DNA of 64,000 nucleotides, from contig JAHJOK010000059.1 of assembly GCA_018820205.1 (NCBI GenBank), positions 179,735 through 243,734 of the forward strand, read 5' to 3'. The notes beneath the pieces are model-generated. The model saw only the letters and a list, made by a program, of their open reading frames with translations, searched no databases and was not told where the DNA came from. The position numbers were made by a program, and so were the translations under genes. The DNA is from Alphaproteobacteria bacterium. Its GTDB lineage: Bacteria; Pseudomonadota; Alphaproteobacteria; Caulobacterales; Caulobacteraceae. Shown piece after piece: positions 37,066-45,995 of the stretch; positions within the stretch are counted from its first letter, which is position 1; each line of letters begins with the position of its first letter.

Positions 37066-38286
37066 ATGACCGTGTCCACCGCCCACGCCTTTCCCGCCGC
37101 GGACCGGACGCCGCGGGTCTTCGCCCTGCTGGTGCGGCTGCTTTCGGCCAACTGGACCTATGGGCGGCTGACCCTGACCCTGCCCAACGGCGAGGTGCAC
37201 CGACTGGAGGGCGACACGCCGGGGCCCAGCGCCATCATGAACGTACTGGACTACCGCTTCGCCGGGCGCGTACTGGCCAATGGCGATATCGGCTATGCCG
37301 AGGGATACATGGCGGGCGAGTGGGACAGCCCGCATCTGGCCGTGCTGCTGGAGACCCTGGCCAACAACTACGACCATATCCGCCGCCTGTTCGACGGCAA
37401 TGTCGCCATGCTGGCGTTCAACTGGGTCAGCCACAAGCTGAACCGCAACAGCCGACGCGGGTCGAAGAAGAACATCACCGCCCACTACGACCTGGGCAAC
37501 GCCTTCTATGCCGAGTGGCTGGATCGCTCGATGACCTATTCGTCGGCCAAATTCCTGACGCCGTCCGAGCCGCTGGAAGTCGCCCAGACCCGCAAATACG
37601 CCGCCCTCGCCCAGGCCATGGGCCTGAAGCCCGGCATGAGCGTGCTGGAGATCGGCTGCGGCTGGGGCGGGTTTGCGGAATATGCGGCCAAAGAGGTCGG
37701 CGCGGTCGTCACCGGCGTCACCATCTCTCAGGAACAGCACGACCTGGCGCGCGAGCGGCTGTTCAACGCCGGTCTGTCGGACCGCACGAACATCCAGATG
37801 ATGGACTATCGCGACGTCAGCGGCGCCTTCGACCGGGTCGCCTCGATCGAGATGTTCGAGGCGGTCGGCAAGGAATACTGGGGCGCCTATTTCGACAAGG
37901 TCCGCGACGTGCTGAGGCCCGGCGGCCGCGCCGGCCTGCAGATCATCACCATCCAGGACGAACTGTTCGAGGAATACAACGCCCGCACCGACTTCATCCA
38001 GAAATACGTCTTCCCCGGCGGCATGCTGCCCTCGGAGGCGCGGCTGCAGCCGGTGGTCGAGGCGGCGGGCCTGACCTGGGACAGCGTCGACCGCTTCGGC
38101 ATCGACTACGCCGACACCCTGAACCGCTGGGACCAGCGGTTTCAGGCGGCGTGGGACGATATCCGCAAGATGGGCGGCTTCGACGAGCGCTTCCGGCGGC
38201 TGTGGCGGTTCTACCTCGCCTATTGTGAGGCGGGGTTCCGGTCACGCCGCACCGACGTGATCCAGCTGGCCCTGACGCGGGGGTAG
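37066..38286 (+). CDS. cfa: Cyclopropane-fatty-acyl-phospholipid synthase family protein
   Basis: A 406-residue SAM-dependent enzyme that methylenates unsaturated membrane phospholipids. The C-terminal methyltransferase domain has ITAHYDLGNAFYAEWLD, MTYSSAKF, VLEIGCGWGGFAEYAA (SAM loop), GVTISQEQHDLARER, MDYRDVSGAFDRVASIEMFEAVG, and FIQKYVFPGGMLPS. These match the Cfa/mycolic acid synthase family, including the carbonate-binding region. The N-terminal 120 residues are the usual lipid-binding part. It could be regulated with stationary phase or acid stress in other bacteria, but I see no clear promoter elements here. It follows photolyase after 33 bases on the same strand. Confidence 0.92.
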   Translation: MTVSTAHAFPAADRTPRVFALLVRLLSANWTYGRLTLTLPNGEVHRLEGDTPGPSAIMNVLDYRFAGRVLANGDIGYAEGYMAGEWDSPHLAVLLETLANNYDHIRRLFDGNVAMLAFNWVSHKLNRNSRRGSKKNITAHYDLGNAFYAEWLDRSMTYSSAKFLTPSEPLEVAQTRKYAALAQAMGLKPGMSVLEIGCGWGGFAEYAAKEVGAVVTGVTISQEQHDLARERLFNAGLSDRTNIQMMDYRDVSGAFDRVASIEMFEAVGKEYWGAYFDKVRDVLRPGGRAGLQIITIQDELFEEYNARTDFIQKYVFPGGMLPSEARLQPVVEAAGLTWDSVDRFGIDYADTLNRWDQRFQAAWDDIRKMGGFDERFRRLWRFYLAYCEAGFRSRRTDVIQLALTRG

Positions 38287-38416
38287 GTCACGCAGCCGCG
38301 GCCGGTTCGGGATGTCGGCGTTCGTAAGGCACAGGCAGGCGAAATCGACGATGCAGAACGCGGTCGCGCCGCCTCCCTGTGGCGCGGTGATTACGCCGTC
38401 CATCCATTGAGCCACA

Positions 38417-38443
38417 TTCTCCCCTGGCCCCCCACGGGGAGAA
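38417..38443. terminator. Hairpin downstream of cfa
   Basis: TTCTCCCC and GGGGAGAA form a perfect 8-bp inverted repeat with an 11-base C-rich loop, about 130 bases after the cfa stop and 17 bases before the SOS box. There is no clear T-run, so it is a weak intrinsic terminator at best; it may simply separate cfa from the next gene. Confidence 0.4.
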
Positions 38444-38460
38444 GGATTCGCGCCCATTAG

Positions 38461-38475
38461 GTTCTTGCTTTGTTC
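38461..38475. promoter_or_regulatory. LexA (SOS) operator, alphaproteobacterial consensus
   Basis: GTTCTTGCTTTGTTC is an exact GTTC-N7-GTTC, the alphaproteobacterial LexA box. It lies 24 bases upstream of the radical SAM gene ATG at 38500, where bound LexA would block transcription. The match is exact; the conclusion that the gene is DNA-damage induced is inference. Confidence 0.8.
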
Positions 38476-38499
38476 TCTTGCGACGCCTAGCCTCTGTTC

Positions 38500-39576
38500 A
38501 TGCCCTCCCGCCCCCAGTCGACGAAAGGACGCGGCGCCCGCACCAACGCCTCCGGCCGGTTCGAACCCGTCATGCACGAGGATTTCGACGACGGCTGGAC
38601 AGATGATGACCAGACGCCCGCCCCGCTCCGCACCACCCTGACGCCCGAACACGCCCGCACGATCATCACGAAGAACACCAGCCCCGACATCGGCTTCGAC
38701 CGCTCGATCAACCCCTACAAAGGCTGCGAACATGGCTGCATCTACTGCTACGCCCGTCCGTCCCATGCCTACATGGGCCTATCCCCGGGCCTGGATTTCG
38801 AAAGCCGGCTGTTCTTCAAGCCCGAGGGACCGCGTCTCCTGGAACAGGAACTCATCGCGCCCCGCTACGTCTGCAAACGCATCCACATAGGCGGCAATAC
38901 CGACCCCTATCAGCCTGTCGAACGCACGCAGAAGATTACGCGCGGCCTGCTGGAGGTCTTGCAGAGATTCCGACAGCCCTTCTCCATCATCACCAAATCG
39001 AATCTGATCACCCGCGATGTGGACATCCTTGGGCCGATGGGCCGCGACGGCCTGGCCAGCGCCTTCGTCTCGATCACGACGCTGGACCGCGACCTGGCCC
39101 GGACGATGGAACCCCGGGCGGCCGCTCCGGCGCGACGGCTTGATGCGGTGAAGCGGCTGGCCGACGCGGGCGTGCCGGTCGGCGTCGGCTTCGCTCCCGT
39201 CATTCCCGGCCTCAACGACCATGAGCTGGAAGCCGTGCTGGAGGCCGCCGCCAAGGCCGGGGCGACCACGGCCATGTATGTGACCCTGCGCCTGCCGCTG
39301 GAGATCACCTCCCTGTTTCAGGAATGGCTGGCCGACGCCCGACCCGACCGCGCCGCCCGCGTCATGTCCCTGATCCGCCAGACGCGTGGGGGCAAGGACT
39401 ACGACGCGAACTGGAACACCCGGATGAAGGGGACCGGCCCGGTCGCCGACCTGATCGCGGCTCGCTTCAGGGCCGCCGTCAAACGCTATGGTCTGGACGG
39501 CCCGCGCCACGTGCTGGACGAGACGCAGTTCCGCGTCCCCGCCGACGCCCGACCTCAGCTGGAGCTGTTCGGCTAA
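38500..39576 (+). CDS. PA0069-family radical SAM protein (SplB-like)
   Basis: A 358-residue radical SAM enzyme. The iron-sulfur cluster motif CEHGCIYCYARPSHAY (Cys-x3-Cys-x2-Cys) lies near residue 76, preceded by SINPYKGC; RIHIGGNTDPYQPVER and SIITKSNLITRD are typical of this family, which is related to spore photoproduct lyase. The C-terminal part contains GGKDYDANWNTRMKGTGP. Its substrate is unknown; similarity to photoproduct lyases and an SOS box directly upstream suggest a DNA repair role. The start at 38500 leaves a charged, disordered N-terminus (MPSRPQSTKGRGAR). It overlaps the convergent hypothetical gene by four bases. Confidence 0.9.
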   Translation: MPSRPQSTKGRGARTNASGRFEPVMHEDFDDGWTDDDQTPAPLRTTLTPEHARTIITKNTSPDIGFDRSINPYKGCEHGCIYCYARPSHAYMGLSPGLDFESRLFFKPEGPRLLEQELIAPRYVCKRIHIGGNTDPYQPVERTQKITRGLLEVLQRFRQPFSIITKSNLITRDVDILGPMGRDGLASAFVSITTLDRDLARTMEPRAAAPARRLDAVKRLADAGVPVGVGFAPVIPGLNDHELEAVLEAAAKAGATTAMYVTLRLPLEITSLFQEWLADARPDRAARVMSLIRQTRGGKDYDANWNTRMKGTGPVADLIAARFRAAVKRYGLDGPRHVLDETQFRVPADARPQLELFG

Positions 39577-39971
39577 TCATCCGCCGCCGACGGATCGACC
39601 GCCCGCGTCACCAGATCGCGCCACGTCGGGTCAGTGTCATCCACCAGATCGACATCCTCCAACAGGACCACCACCCCCTCGCCATCCGGCAGGACGACGC
39701 CCAGAACCTCCATGGTCTCTCCGTCCGGGCCGATGTGGGTTTCGGCCTGAACCGCGACCGCCGCCTTCTCGCCGTCGTCATCCCACCAGATCAGCGGCTG
39801 GGGCAGGTCCATCGCCAGCGGGCGGGGATCGTCGGTCTCGCCCAGCGCGAAGATCGCCCGGCGCGCCTGCACATCGTCCAGCGTCGCCACCGCCCCGACG
39901 AACGGCGTCAGTCGGGACCAGTCGTCGGCGTCGAAGCCGCCGCCGTCCTCGAACGCATCATCCTGGTCCAT
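39573..39971 (-). CDS. Acidic hypothetical protein coupled to an RNA methyltransferase
   Basis: A 132-residue strongly acidic protein of unknown function. It starts MDQDDAFEDGGGFDADDW and contains LTPFVGAVATLDDVQARRAIFAL, PQPLIWWDDDGEKAAVAVQA, and EGVVVLLEDVDLVDDTDPTWRD. No cysteine, signal or membrane segment is visible. I chose the ATG at 39971 because GGAG lies six bases upstream; an ATG two codons earlier (39977) overlaps the methyltransferase stop as ATGA but has no spacing to the same site. It is coupled to the upstream 23S-type methyltransferase, so a small accessory role is possible, but no family is recognised. Confidence 0.65.
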   Translation of the reverse strand: MDQDDAFEDGGGFDADDWSRLTPFVGAVATLDDVQARRAIFALGETDDPRPLAMDLPQPLIWWDDDGEKAAVAVQAETHIGPDGETMEVLGVVLPDGEGVVVLLEDVDLVDDTDPTWRDLVTRAVDPSAADD

Positions 39972-39973
39972 CG

Positions 39974-41218
39974 TCATCTCCGAAACACCCCGACCAGTTC
40001 GACATGGGCCGACCAGAGGAACTGGTCCACCGGCGTCACCGTCTCCAGCCGGAAGCCCGCGTCGATCAGCACCCGTGCGTCGCGCGCGAAGGTCTGGGGA
40101 TTGCACGACACCCCCACGACCACGGCCGCCTTCGTTTCCGCGATCTGCGCCGTCTGCTCGGCGGCGCCCGCACGCGGCGGGTCGAACACGATGGCCTCGC
40201 ACCCCTTCAGGTCGTAGGGCGTCAGAGGCCGCCGGAACAGGTCACGCGCCTCGGCCGTGATCTGTTTCATCCCCTTTGCCGAACCGACAGCGGCCTTCAG
40301 GGCTGCGATCCCCGGGGCCGAGGCATCCGCCGCCAGGACACCGGCCACAGTCGCGAGCGGAAAGGTGAATGTCCCCGCGCCGCAGAACAGGTCGGCGACC
40401 TTTTTGGCCCCCTTCACCGCCGCCACCGCCCGCGCCGTCATCGCCGCCTCGGCCTCCGGCACGGCCTGCAGGAAGCCCCCGGCGGGCAGGGCCACGGTCG
40501 CCGGCCCGAACAGCACCCGGGGCTGGCGCGCCATCATCAGGGTCTCTCCGGTCAGACTCAGCCGCGCGATGTCCGTCTCCCGCGCCGTCCGGATCGCCTG
40601 CATCTGCCGATCGCCCGACAGGCCGCCCGAACGCCGCTCCACCCCCGTGACATCGACGTCCAGCCCATCCAGGGTCCAGGTCACGTGAAGGGTCGGCGCG
40701 GATTTGGGATGCTCCAGGAACGCCGCCGCCAGCCGGCCCAGTCCTGGAAACGCCGCCACCAGCCGGGGATCGGCCACGGGACAGGCCGACACCTCGACCA
40801 GCCGCCAGGACTTTCGCGCCTTGAACCCCAGCACGACCCGGCCATCCTCAAGCCGCCGCGCATGCAGGGCCAGTCGTCGCCGCGTGCCCGCAGGCACCGC
40901 CACGGTCGCCTCGACGTCGGTCTCGATCCGTTCGCGGGCCAGGGTCGCGATCACCTGATCGCGCTTCCAGTCCAGATAGGGTCCGCTCGCCCAGTGCTGC
41001 AGAGAACACCCGCCGCAGTCGCCGTACTGCGGCGACACCGGCGCGATCCGGTCCGGGCTGGCCTCAAGGATTTCGGGCGCCGCCATCCGGCCGTCCACGA
41101 CCTCGCCCCGCACCATTTCGCCGGGCAGGGTCAGGGGTGCGAACACCGGCCCGGCGTCGGTCTCGGCGACGCCATCCCCCTGCCCGGCCACCCGTGCGAT
41201 CTTCAGCGTCGTGATCAT
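39974..41218 (-). CDS. Class I SAM-dependent RNA methyltransferase (RlmD/RumA family)
   Basis: A 414-residue m5U-type RNA methyltransferase. An N-terminal TRAM-like stretch (about 1-55, LKIARVAGQGDGVAETDAG) is followed by an iron-sulfur cysteine cluster in YGDCGGCSLQHW, a middle domain, and the SAM-binding core with VADLFCGAGTFTFPLA, AIVFDPPRAGA, and the catalytic cysteine region VVGVSCNPQTFARD. The last segment has ETVTPVDQFLWSAHVELVGVF, typical of the family. It probably methylates a uridine in 23S rRNA or tRNA; the exact site is not predictable from the sequence. The start at 41218 (MITTLKIARV) fits. It is followed by the acidic gene above. Confidence 0.92.
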   Translation of the reverse strand: MITTLKIARVAGQGDGVAETDAGPVFAPLTLPGEMVRGEVVDGRMAAPEILEASPDRIAPVSPQYGDCGGCSLQHWASGPYLDWKRDQVIATLARERIETDVEATVAVPAGTRRRLALHARRLEDGRVVLGFKARKSWRLVEVSACPVADPRLVAAFPGLGRLAAAFLEHPKSAPTLHVTWTLDGLDVDVTGVERRSGGLSGDRQMQAIRTARETDIARLSLTGETLMMARQPRVLFGPATVALPAGGFLQAVPEAEAAMTARAVAAVKGAKKVADLFCGAGTFTFPLATVAGVLAADASAPGIAALKAAVGSAKGMKQITAEARDLFRRPLTPYDLKGCEAIVFDPPRAGAAEQTAQIAETKAAVVVGVSCNPQTFARDARVLIDAGFRLETVTPVDQFLWSAHVELVGVFRR

Positions 41219-41252
41219 CGGCGGCTTCTAGCGGTCATGCGGCGCAATCGGA

Positions 41253-41296
41253 AACCTGAACGAAGATGAACGGCCCGCTCAAAGGGCGTTCAGGTT
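41253..41296. promoter_or_regulatory. Inverted repeat upstream of the glycine-zipper gene
   Basis: AACCTGAACG (41253-41262) and CGTTCAGGTT (41287-41296) are a perfect 10-bp inverted repeat, 24 bases apart, about 70 bases before the gene at 41365. The spacing suits a dimeric regulator or a hairpin in the leader. No specific regulator can be named. Confidence 0.4.
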
Positions 41297-41364
41297 GATA
41301 GGCCCATAAGTCGGGACAACAAGCCGCCGGACCTTCCCGGCGCAGCAAGACAGGGGTTCGATCA

Positions 41365-41940
41365 ATGTCCGTCTCCTTCATCAAGACCGCATCCGCCGCC
41401 GCCGCTCTCGCCGCCGCCGCGACGCTGGTCCCCGCCGCCGCCTCGGCCCAGTCCTATGGTTACGGCGACCGCTACAATCAGGGCTACAGCCAGCCCTACG
41501 GCTACAACCAAGGTTACGCCCAGAGCTACGACAATCGTTACGACCGCTGCCAGACCCTGGGTCAGGGCCGGACCGGCGCGGGCGTGCTGATCGGCGGAGG
41601 CCTGGGAGCCGTGGCGGGTTCGCAGATCGCGGCCCGGGGCAACCGCACCGAAGGCTCGATCATCGGCGGCGTGCTCGGCGCCATCGTCGGCGCCCAAGTC
41701 GGCCGGTCCTCCAATGATCAGTGTCGTTCGGACTATCGCGGCCAGACCTATAGCCAGGCCCCGACCTATTACAGCTCGAACGATCGCTATGACGACCGCG
41801 CCTACAGCTCAGGCCGTTACGACGATCGCGGTTACCGTTCGGATCGATACGACGACCGTCGCGGCCATGACGCCGGCTATCAGATCAGCCCGGACGGCCG
41901 ATATTATTACGATCCCCGCCGCGGCTGGTTGCCGCGCTGA
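41365..41940 (+). CDS. Exported glycine-zipper (2TM) protein
   Basis: A 191-residue exported protein. Residues 1-28 are a signal peptide ending AAASAQS. The centre has a double glycine zipper: RTGAGVLIGGGLGAVAGSQIA and SIIGGVLGAIVGAQVG, which form a membrane-spanning hairpin in the outer or inner envelope. The flanks are rich in Tyr, Gly, Arg and Asp repeats (YGDRYNQGYSQPYGYNQGY; DRYDDRAYSSGRYDD), perhaps disordered or self-assembling. Similar proteins are surface or envelope-stress associated, but their function is poorly known. Two cysteines flank the zipper region (DRCQTL, NDQCRSD). A strong terminator follows at 42003. Confidence 0.85.
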   Translation: MSVSFIKTASAAAALAAAATLVPAAASAQSYGYGDRYNQGYSQPYGYNQGYAQSYDNRYDRCQTLGQGRTGAGVLIGGGLGAVAGSQIAARGNRTEGSIIGGVLGAIVGAQVGRSSNDQCRSDYRGQTYSQAPTYYSSNDRYDDRAYSSGRYDDRGYRSDRYDDRRGHDAGYQISPDGRYYYDPRRGWLPR

Positions 41941-42002
41941 GATCAGACGGATCGCGGCCTCGGTATTTTTCAGCCCCCCTGTCGATCGGGGTCGTGACGG
42001 AG

Positions 42003-42039
42003 CCGCCGGTGGAGCAATCCACCGGCGGTTTTCTTTTTT
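42003..42039 (+). terminator. Strong rho-independent terminator
   Basis: CCGCCGGTGGA-GCAA-TCCACCGGCGG, a perfect 11-bp stem with a tetraloop, is followed by TTTTCTTTTTT. It lies 62 bases after the glycine-zipper gene and ends its transcript on the plus strand. The convergent tlyA gene ends further right. Confidence 0.92.
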
Positions 42040-42040
42040 G

Positions 42041-42183
42041 GAAGGATCGCTACCGCTCGGCTTGCGGAGCCTCGCTGCTTGAGCGTGTGGAAGGGTCGCT
42101 ACCGCTCGGCTCGCGGAGCCTCACTGCTTGAGCGTGTGGAAGAGTCGCTACCGCTCGGCTCGCGGAGCCTCGCTGCTTGAGCG
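42041..42183. repeat. Tandem 49-bp repeat, three copies, entering the 3' end of tlyA
   Basis: Units start at 42041, 42090 and 42139; each reads GAAG-x-GTCGCTACCGCTCGG or nearly so and continues to TTGAGCGTGTG, with the third lacking the last few bases. Units 1-3 differ at only a few positions. Unit 3 overlaps the 3' end of tlyA and supplies its last 11 codons and stop. The array starts right after the terminator at 42003. Such arrays arise by slippage and may vary between strains. Confidence 0.9.
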
Positions 42184-42921
42184 ACGGGCCCACAACAGAA
42201 ACTCGACATTGCCGTCGCCGCCGGTGATCGGGCTTTCGGCGGTGGCCCGGACGGACCAGCCGACGCCCTCCAGCCATTCCGAAACGCGACGGACCGCCTC
42301 GGCACGGGCCATCGGATCCTTGACCACCCCCTTCTTACCGGCGTCCTTGGGACCCTCGCCCTCGAACTGGGGTTTGACCAGGGCGATCAGGTCAGCGTCG
42401 TCGGCCGCCAGGTCGAGCGCAGCCGGCAGCAGCTTGGCCAGACCGATGAAGCTGGCGTCGCAGACGATCAGATCCGGCGTCTCGTCGATCACGCGGGTAT
42501 CCAGCGTACGGGCGTCGGTCTTTTCCAGATTGGACACGCGCGGGTCGTCGGCCAGCCGGGCGTGCATCTGGCCCGTCCCGACGTCAACCGCGAACACCCG
42601 CCGCGCGCCGCGCGCCAGACACACCTCGGTGAACCCGCCGGTCGAGGCACCGACATCCAGCACCACCCGTCCCTCGACCGCAACCGGCCACAGGGTCAGG
42701 GCGTGATCCAGTTTCAGCGCGGCTCTGCCGACCCAGCCGTGCGCCTCGATCACTTCCAGAACCGCGTCCTGGCCCACGCCTTGGGACGCGGCGCGGGCGG
42801 GCAGACCGTCGACAGTCACGCCGCCCGCCTCGATCGCGGCCTTGGCGCGCGACCGGCTGTCCACCAGACCGCGCGAGACCATCAGATGATCCAGCCGGGT
42901 CCTGGGGCCGAAATCAGCCAA
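42148..42921 (-). CDS. tlyA: TlyA family RNA methyltransferase/hemolysin-like protein
   Basis: A 257-residue protein with an N-terminal S4 RNA-binding domain ([29 protein letters not shown]) and an FtsJ-like methyltransferase domain: YVGR-type segment [16 protein letters not shown] loop [49 protein letters not shown] and [11 protein letters not shown]. TlyA proteins 2'-O-methylate rRNA, and some are called hemolysins. The TTG at 42921 is the likely start: it overlaps the valS stop by eight bases and includes the conserved RLDHLMV strand. The last 11 residues ([10 protein letters not shown] and neighbours) come from a tandem repeat, not the family C-terminus, which usually ends near FLLW. Activity should be unaffected. 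Confidence 0.88.
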   Translation of the reverse strand: MADFGPRTRLDHLMVSRGLVDSRSRAKAAIEAGGVTVDGLPARAASQGVGQDAVLEVIEAHGWVGRAALKLDHALTLWPVAVEGRVVLDVGASTGGFTEVCLARGARRVFAVDVGTGQMHARLADDPRVSNLEKTDARTLDTRVIDETPDLIVCDASFIGLAKLLPAALDLAADDADLIALVKPQFEGEGPKDAGKKGVVKDPMARAEAVRRVSEWLEGVGWSVRATAESPITGGDGNVEFLLWARRSSSEAPRAER

Positions 42922-45718
42922 GTTCGGCCAGCCGGGCCAGGGCCGCTTCCAGACGCGCCTTGCCCGCCTCGGCCTCGGCCAGCTTGGCCCGTTGCTCGTC
43001 GATGACGGCCAGGGCCGCACGCTCGACGAAATTCGGGTTGCCCAGCTTCTTCATCACGTGGCCGACGTCGCTGTCGAAAGCGGCGATCTCCTTGGTCAGG
43101 CGGGCGCGTTCGGCCGTCAGGTCGATGATCCCGGCCAGCGACAGTGCCGCCGCCGAGCCGCCCGACACGAAGGTCACCGCCCCGGCCGGAGCGGTCTCTG
43201 CCGACGCCACATCCGACACTCGAGCGAGCGTCAGGATCAGGTCGCGATGTCGCGTCGCCCGGTCCGAGGTCGCCGCGTCCGGCGCGACGAAGGTCAGAGG
43301 CGGCTTAGCCCCCGGCGGCACGTTCATCTCGGCGCGCAAGGCCCGCACCTCGCCGACCAGATCGACCAGCCAGCCGATCTCGGCCTCGGCCTCGGCGTCG
43401 ATGAAGGCGTCCGGCAGCACAGGCCAGGCGGCGCCGATCAGGGTCGCCTCGGTCCGGGGCGCGCCCTCCTTGCCGAGCTCGGCCCACAGTTCCTCGGTGA
43501 TGAAGGGCATGACCGGGTGCAGCAGCTTCAGCGTCTGATCCAGGGTCCAGGCGGTCATCGCCCTCGTCTCGGCCTTGGCCGCCTCGTCGGCGCCGTTGAA
43601 GACCGGCTTGGCGAGCTCCAGATACCAGTCGCAGAAGACGTTCCAGATGAAGCGGTAAAGCGCCGAGGCCGCGTCGTCGAAACGACCGCCCTCGACCGCT
43701 TCCGACACCGCCCGCTCGGCCTTGGTCAGCTCGCCGCGAACCCAGCGGTTGATCGTCTGTTCGACGGTCGCCGGGTCGAACCCCTCGACGCGCCGCGCCT
43801 CGTTCATCTCGGAGAACCGCGCGGCGTTCCACAGCTTGGTGCCGAAATTCCGGTAGCCCTCGATCCGCTGCTTCGACAACTTGATGTCGCGCGTGCCCGA
43901 CAGGATGGCCATGGTGAAGCGCAGGGGATCGGCCCCCAGCTCATCGATGATCACCAGAGGATCGATCACGTTCCCCTTGGATTTGCTCATCTTCTGGCCC
44001 TTCTCGTCGCGGACGAGGCCATTGATGATGACGCGCTTGAACGGAACCTCTTCCATGAAATGCAGGCCCATCATCATCATCCGGGCGACCCAGAAGAAGA
44101 TGATGTCCGCCGCCGTGACCAGATCCGAGGTCGGATAGAACCGCTCCAGATCCTCGGTCTTCTCCGGCCAGCCCATGGTCGAGAATGGCCACAGGGCCGA
44201 GGAGAACCAGGTGTCGAGAACGTCCTCGTCCTGGGTCAGCGCCTTGCCGCCCGATTGTGCGACGGCTTCGGCCTCGGTCTCGGCGACATAGATCTTGCCG
44301 TCGGCGTCGTACCAGGCCGGGATGCGGTGCCCCCACCAGAGCTGGCGCGAGATGCACCAGGGCTCGATGTTGCGCAGCCATTCGAAATAGATCTTCTCGT
44401 ACGATTTCGGCTCGAAGACTGTGCCGCCCTGCTCCACTGCTTTCAGCGCCGGCTGGGCCAGGGTGTCGGCATCGACGTACCACTGGTCCGTCAGCCACGG
44501 CTCGATGACGACGCCGGAGCGGTCGCCATGCGGGACGACATGGCGGGTCTTCTCGATCTCGCGCAGCCAACCCTCAGCCTCGGCGCGGGCGACGATTGCT
44601 TTACGGGCAGCGAAGCGGTCGAGATAGTGAAGGTCATGCGGAATAGCGGCGATCGCGTCGTAGTCCGCCGGCGGAATCTCGGGATTTTCGGCATCGTCGA
44701 CGTAGCCGTCCCGATCTTGGTCGAAACGCATATCGGTCTGAGCAAGACCGAGAATGCGTCCGTAGCGATCCATGACGTTGAGCGTGCGCAGCCCGGCCCG
44801 CTTCCCGACTTGGAAGTCATTGAAATCGTGAGCCGGCGTGATCTTGACCGCCCCCGACCCTTTCGTCGGGTCGGCATAGTCGTCGGCGACAATGGGAACG
44901 CGCCGACCCGTGATCGGAAGGACAACCTCTGCGCCCACGATCGACGCATAGCGCTCGTCATCCGGATGCACGGCCACGCCCGTGTCGCCCAGCATGGTCT
45001 CGGGCCGTGTCGTCGCCACGACGATGAAGTCGCGGGTCTCATGCTCGGTCGCCACACCCTCGTCGGTGAAGGCGATCGGGTGTTCGTAGGTGACTCCGTC
45101 GGCCAGCGGATAGGCGAAATGCCAGTAGAAGCCGTCCATCTCACGCTGCTCGACCTCCAGGTCGGAGATGGCCGTCTGGAACTGCGGGTCCCAGTTCACC
45201 AGCCGCTTGTCGCGATAGATCAGCCCGTCCTGATGCAGCTTGACGAAGACCTTGCGGACGGCGGCGTTCAGGCCCTCGTCGAGGGTGAACCGCTCGCGCG
45301 ACCAGTCGCACGATGCCCCGAGCCGGCGCAGTTGCTGGACGATCGTCCCGCCGCTTTCGGCCTTCCAGTCCCAGACCTTCTGGACGAAGGCGTCGCGGCC
45401 CATGTCGCGACGACCGATATTGCCGGCGGCCGCCAGCTGACGCTCGACCACCATCTGGGTGGCGATGCCCGCATGGTCCGTGCCCGGCAGCCACAGCACC
45501 GCCTTGCCCCGCATCCGGTGATAGCGGGCCAGGATGTCCTGCAGCGTGTTGTTCAGCGCGTGGCCGATATGCAGGCTGCCCGTCACGTTCGGCGGCGGGA
45601 TGACGATCGAATACGCCTCGGCCGCGCCGTCCGTGCGGGGCGCGAAGGCGCCGGAGGCTTCCCACGCTTCGTAGATGCGCGTCTCGGCGGAAGCGGGGTC
45701 GAAGGTCTTGTCGAGCAT
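42914..45718 (-). CDS. valS: Valyl-tRNA synthetase
   Basis: A 934-residue class I synthetase charging tRNA-Val. The HIGH motif is in [20 protein letters not shown], the KMSKS motif in [16 protein letters not shown], and the editing domain lies about residues 200-400 with the conserved [17 protein letters not shown]. The zinc-binding and coiled-coil C-terminal domain ([28 protein letters not shown] and onward) is typical. The start at 45718 ([14 protein letters not shown]) is chosen by family match; the longer frame to 45853 runs into an inverted repeat element. The gene ends overlapping tlyA by eight bases. Position next to popZ matches Caulobacter gene order. Confidence 0.97.
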   Translation of the reverse strand: MLDKTFDPASAETRIYEAWEASGAFAPRTDGAAEAYSIVIPPPNVTGSLHIGHALNNTLQDILARYHRMRGKAVLWLPGTDHAGIATQMVVERQLAAAGNIGRRDMGRDAFVQKVWDWKAESGGTIVQQLRRLGASCDWSRERFTLDEGLNAAVRKVFVKLHQDGLIYRDKRLVNWDPQFQTAISDLEVEQREMDGFYWHFAYPLADGVTYEHPIAFTDEGVATEHETRDFIVVATTRPETMLGDTGVAVHPDDERYASIVGAEVVLPITGRRVPIVADDYADPTKGSGAVKITPAHDFNDFQVGKRAGLRTLNVMDRYGRILGLAQTDMRFDQDRDGYVDDAENPEIPPADYDAIAAIPHDLHYLDRFAARKAIVARAEAEGWLREIEKTRHVVPHGDRSGVVIEPWLTDQWYVDADTLAQPALKAVEQGGTVFEPKSYEKIYFEWLRNIEPWCISRQLWWGHRIPAWYDADGKIYVAETEAEAVAQSGGKALTQDEDVLDTWFSSALWPFSTMGWPEKTEDLERFYPTSDLVTAADIIFFWVARMMMMGLHFMEEVPFKRVIINGLVRDEKGQKMSKSKGNVIDPLVIIDELGADPLRFTMAILSGTRDIKLSKQRIEGYRNFGTKLWNAARFSEMNEARRVEGFDPATVEQTINRWVRGELTKAERAVSEAVEGGRFDDAASALYRFIWNVFCDWYLELAKPVFNGADEAAKAETRAMTAWTLDQTLKLLHPVMPFITEELWAELGKEGAPRTEATLIGAAWPVLPDAFIDAEAEAEIGWLVDLVGEVRALRAEMNVPPGAKPPLTFVAPDAATSDRATRHRDLILTLARVSDVASAETAPAGAVTFVSGGSAAALSLAGIIDLTAERARLTKEIAAFDSDVGHVMKKLGNPNFVERAALAVIDEQRAKLAEAEAGKARLEAALARLAELG

Positions 45719-45756
45719 GGTCAGGGCCTGGTCGGGGGCGAAACGAGAGCTTCCGT

Positions 45757-45926
45757 CTTTCGTCATTCCGGGCGGAGGCGCTCTTGCGCCGTAGACCCGG
45801 AACCCAGCGGCCTGCGTGAGCAGGATCCTGTTGCAGACACAGGCTTCGAACACCTTGGGTGAACAGATCGCCTTCGGCGCCGCTGAGTTCCGGGTCTCCG
45901 CTGCGCTACGCCCGGAATGACGAAAG
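45757..45926. repeat. MITE-like inverted-repeat element upstream of valS
   Basis: CTTTCGTCATTCCGGGCG (45757-45774) has an exact inverse at 45909-45926, and similarity continues inward (both arms contain GACCCGGAAC followed by C- or T-CAGCGGC), so arms of about 40-45 bases enclose a shorter centre. The 170-base element lies between the popZ stop and valS start. It has no coding capacity of its own; the valS reading frame extending upstream through it is accidental. It looks like a dispersed, non-autonomous repeat. Confidence 0.82.
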
Positions 45927-45995
45927 AAAGAAAAGCAGAAGGGGCGGCCCCGTCGGAGCCGCCCCTGGTGATCTAGTGGCAGTCGGGCGCGGGGG

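Noticed and set aside
38242..38499. Minus-strand frame in the cfa to radical SAM gap
   Set aside because: No ribosome site and no homology pattern; it reads through the hairpin and the LexA box.
42041..42183. CRISPR-like array
   Set aside because: The three 49-bp units are directly adjacent without spacers, so this is a simple tandem repeat. No CRISPR array was seen in the window.
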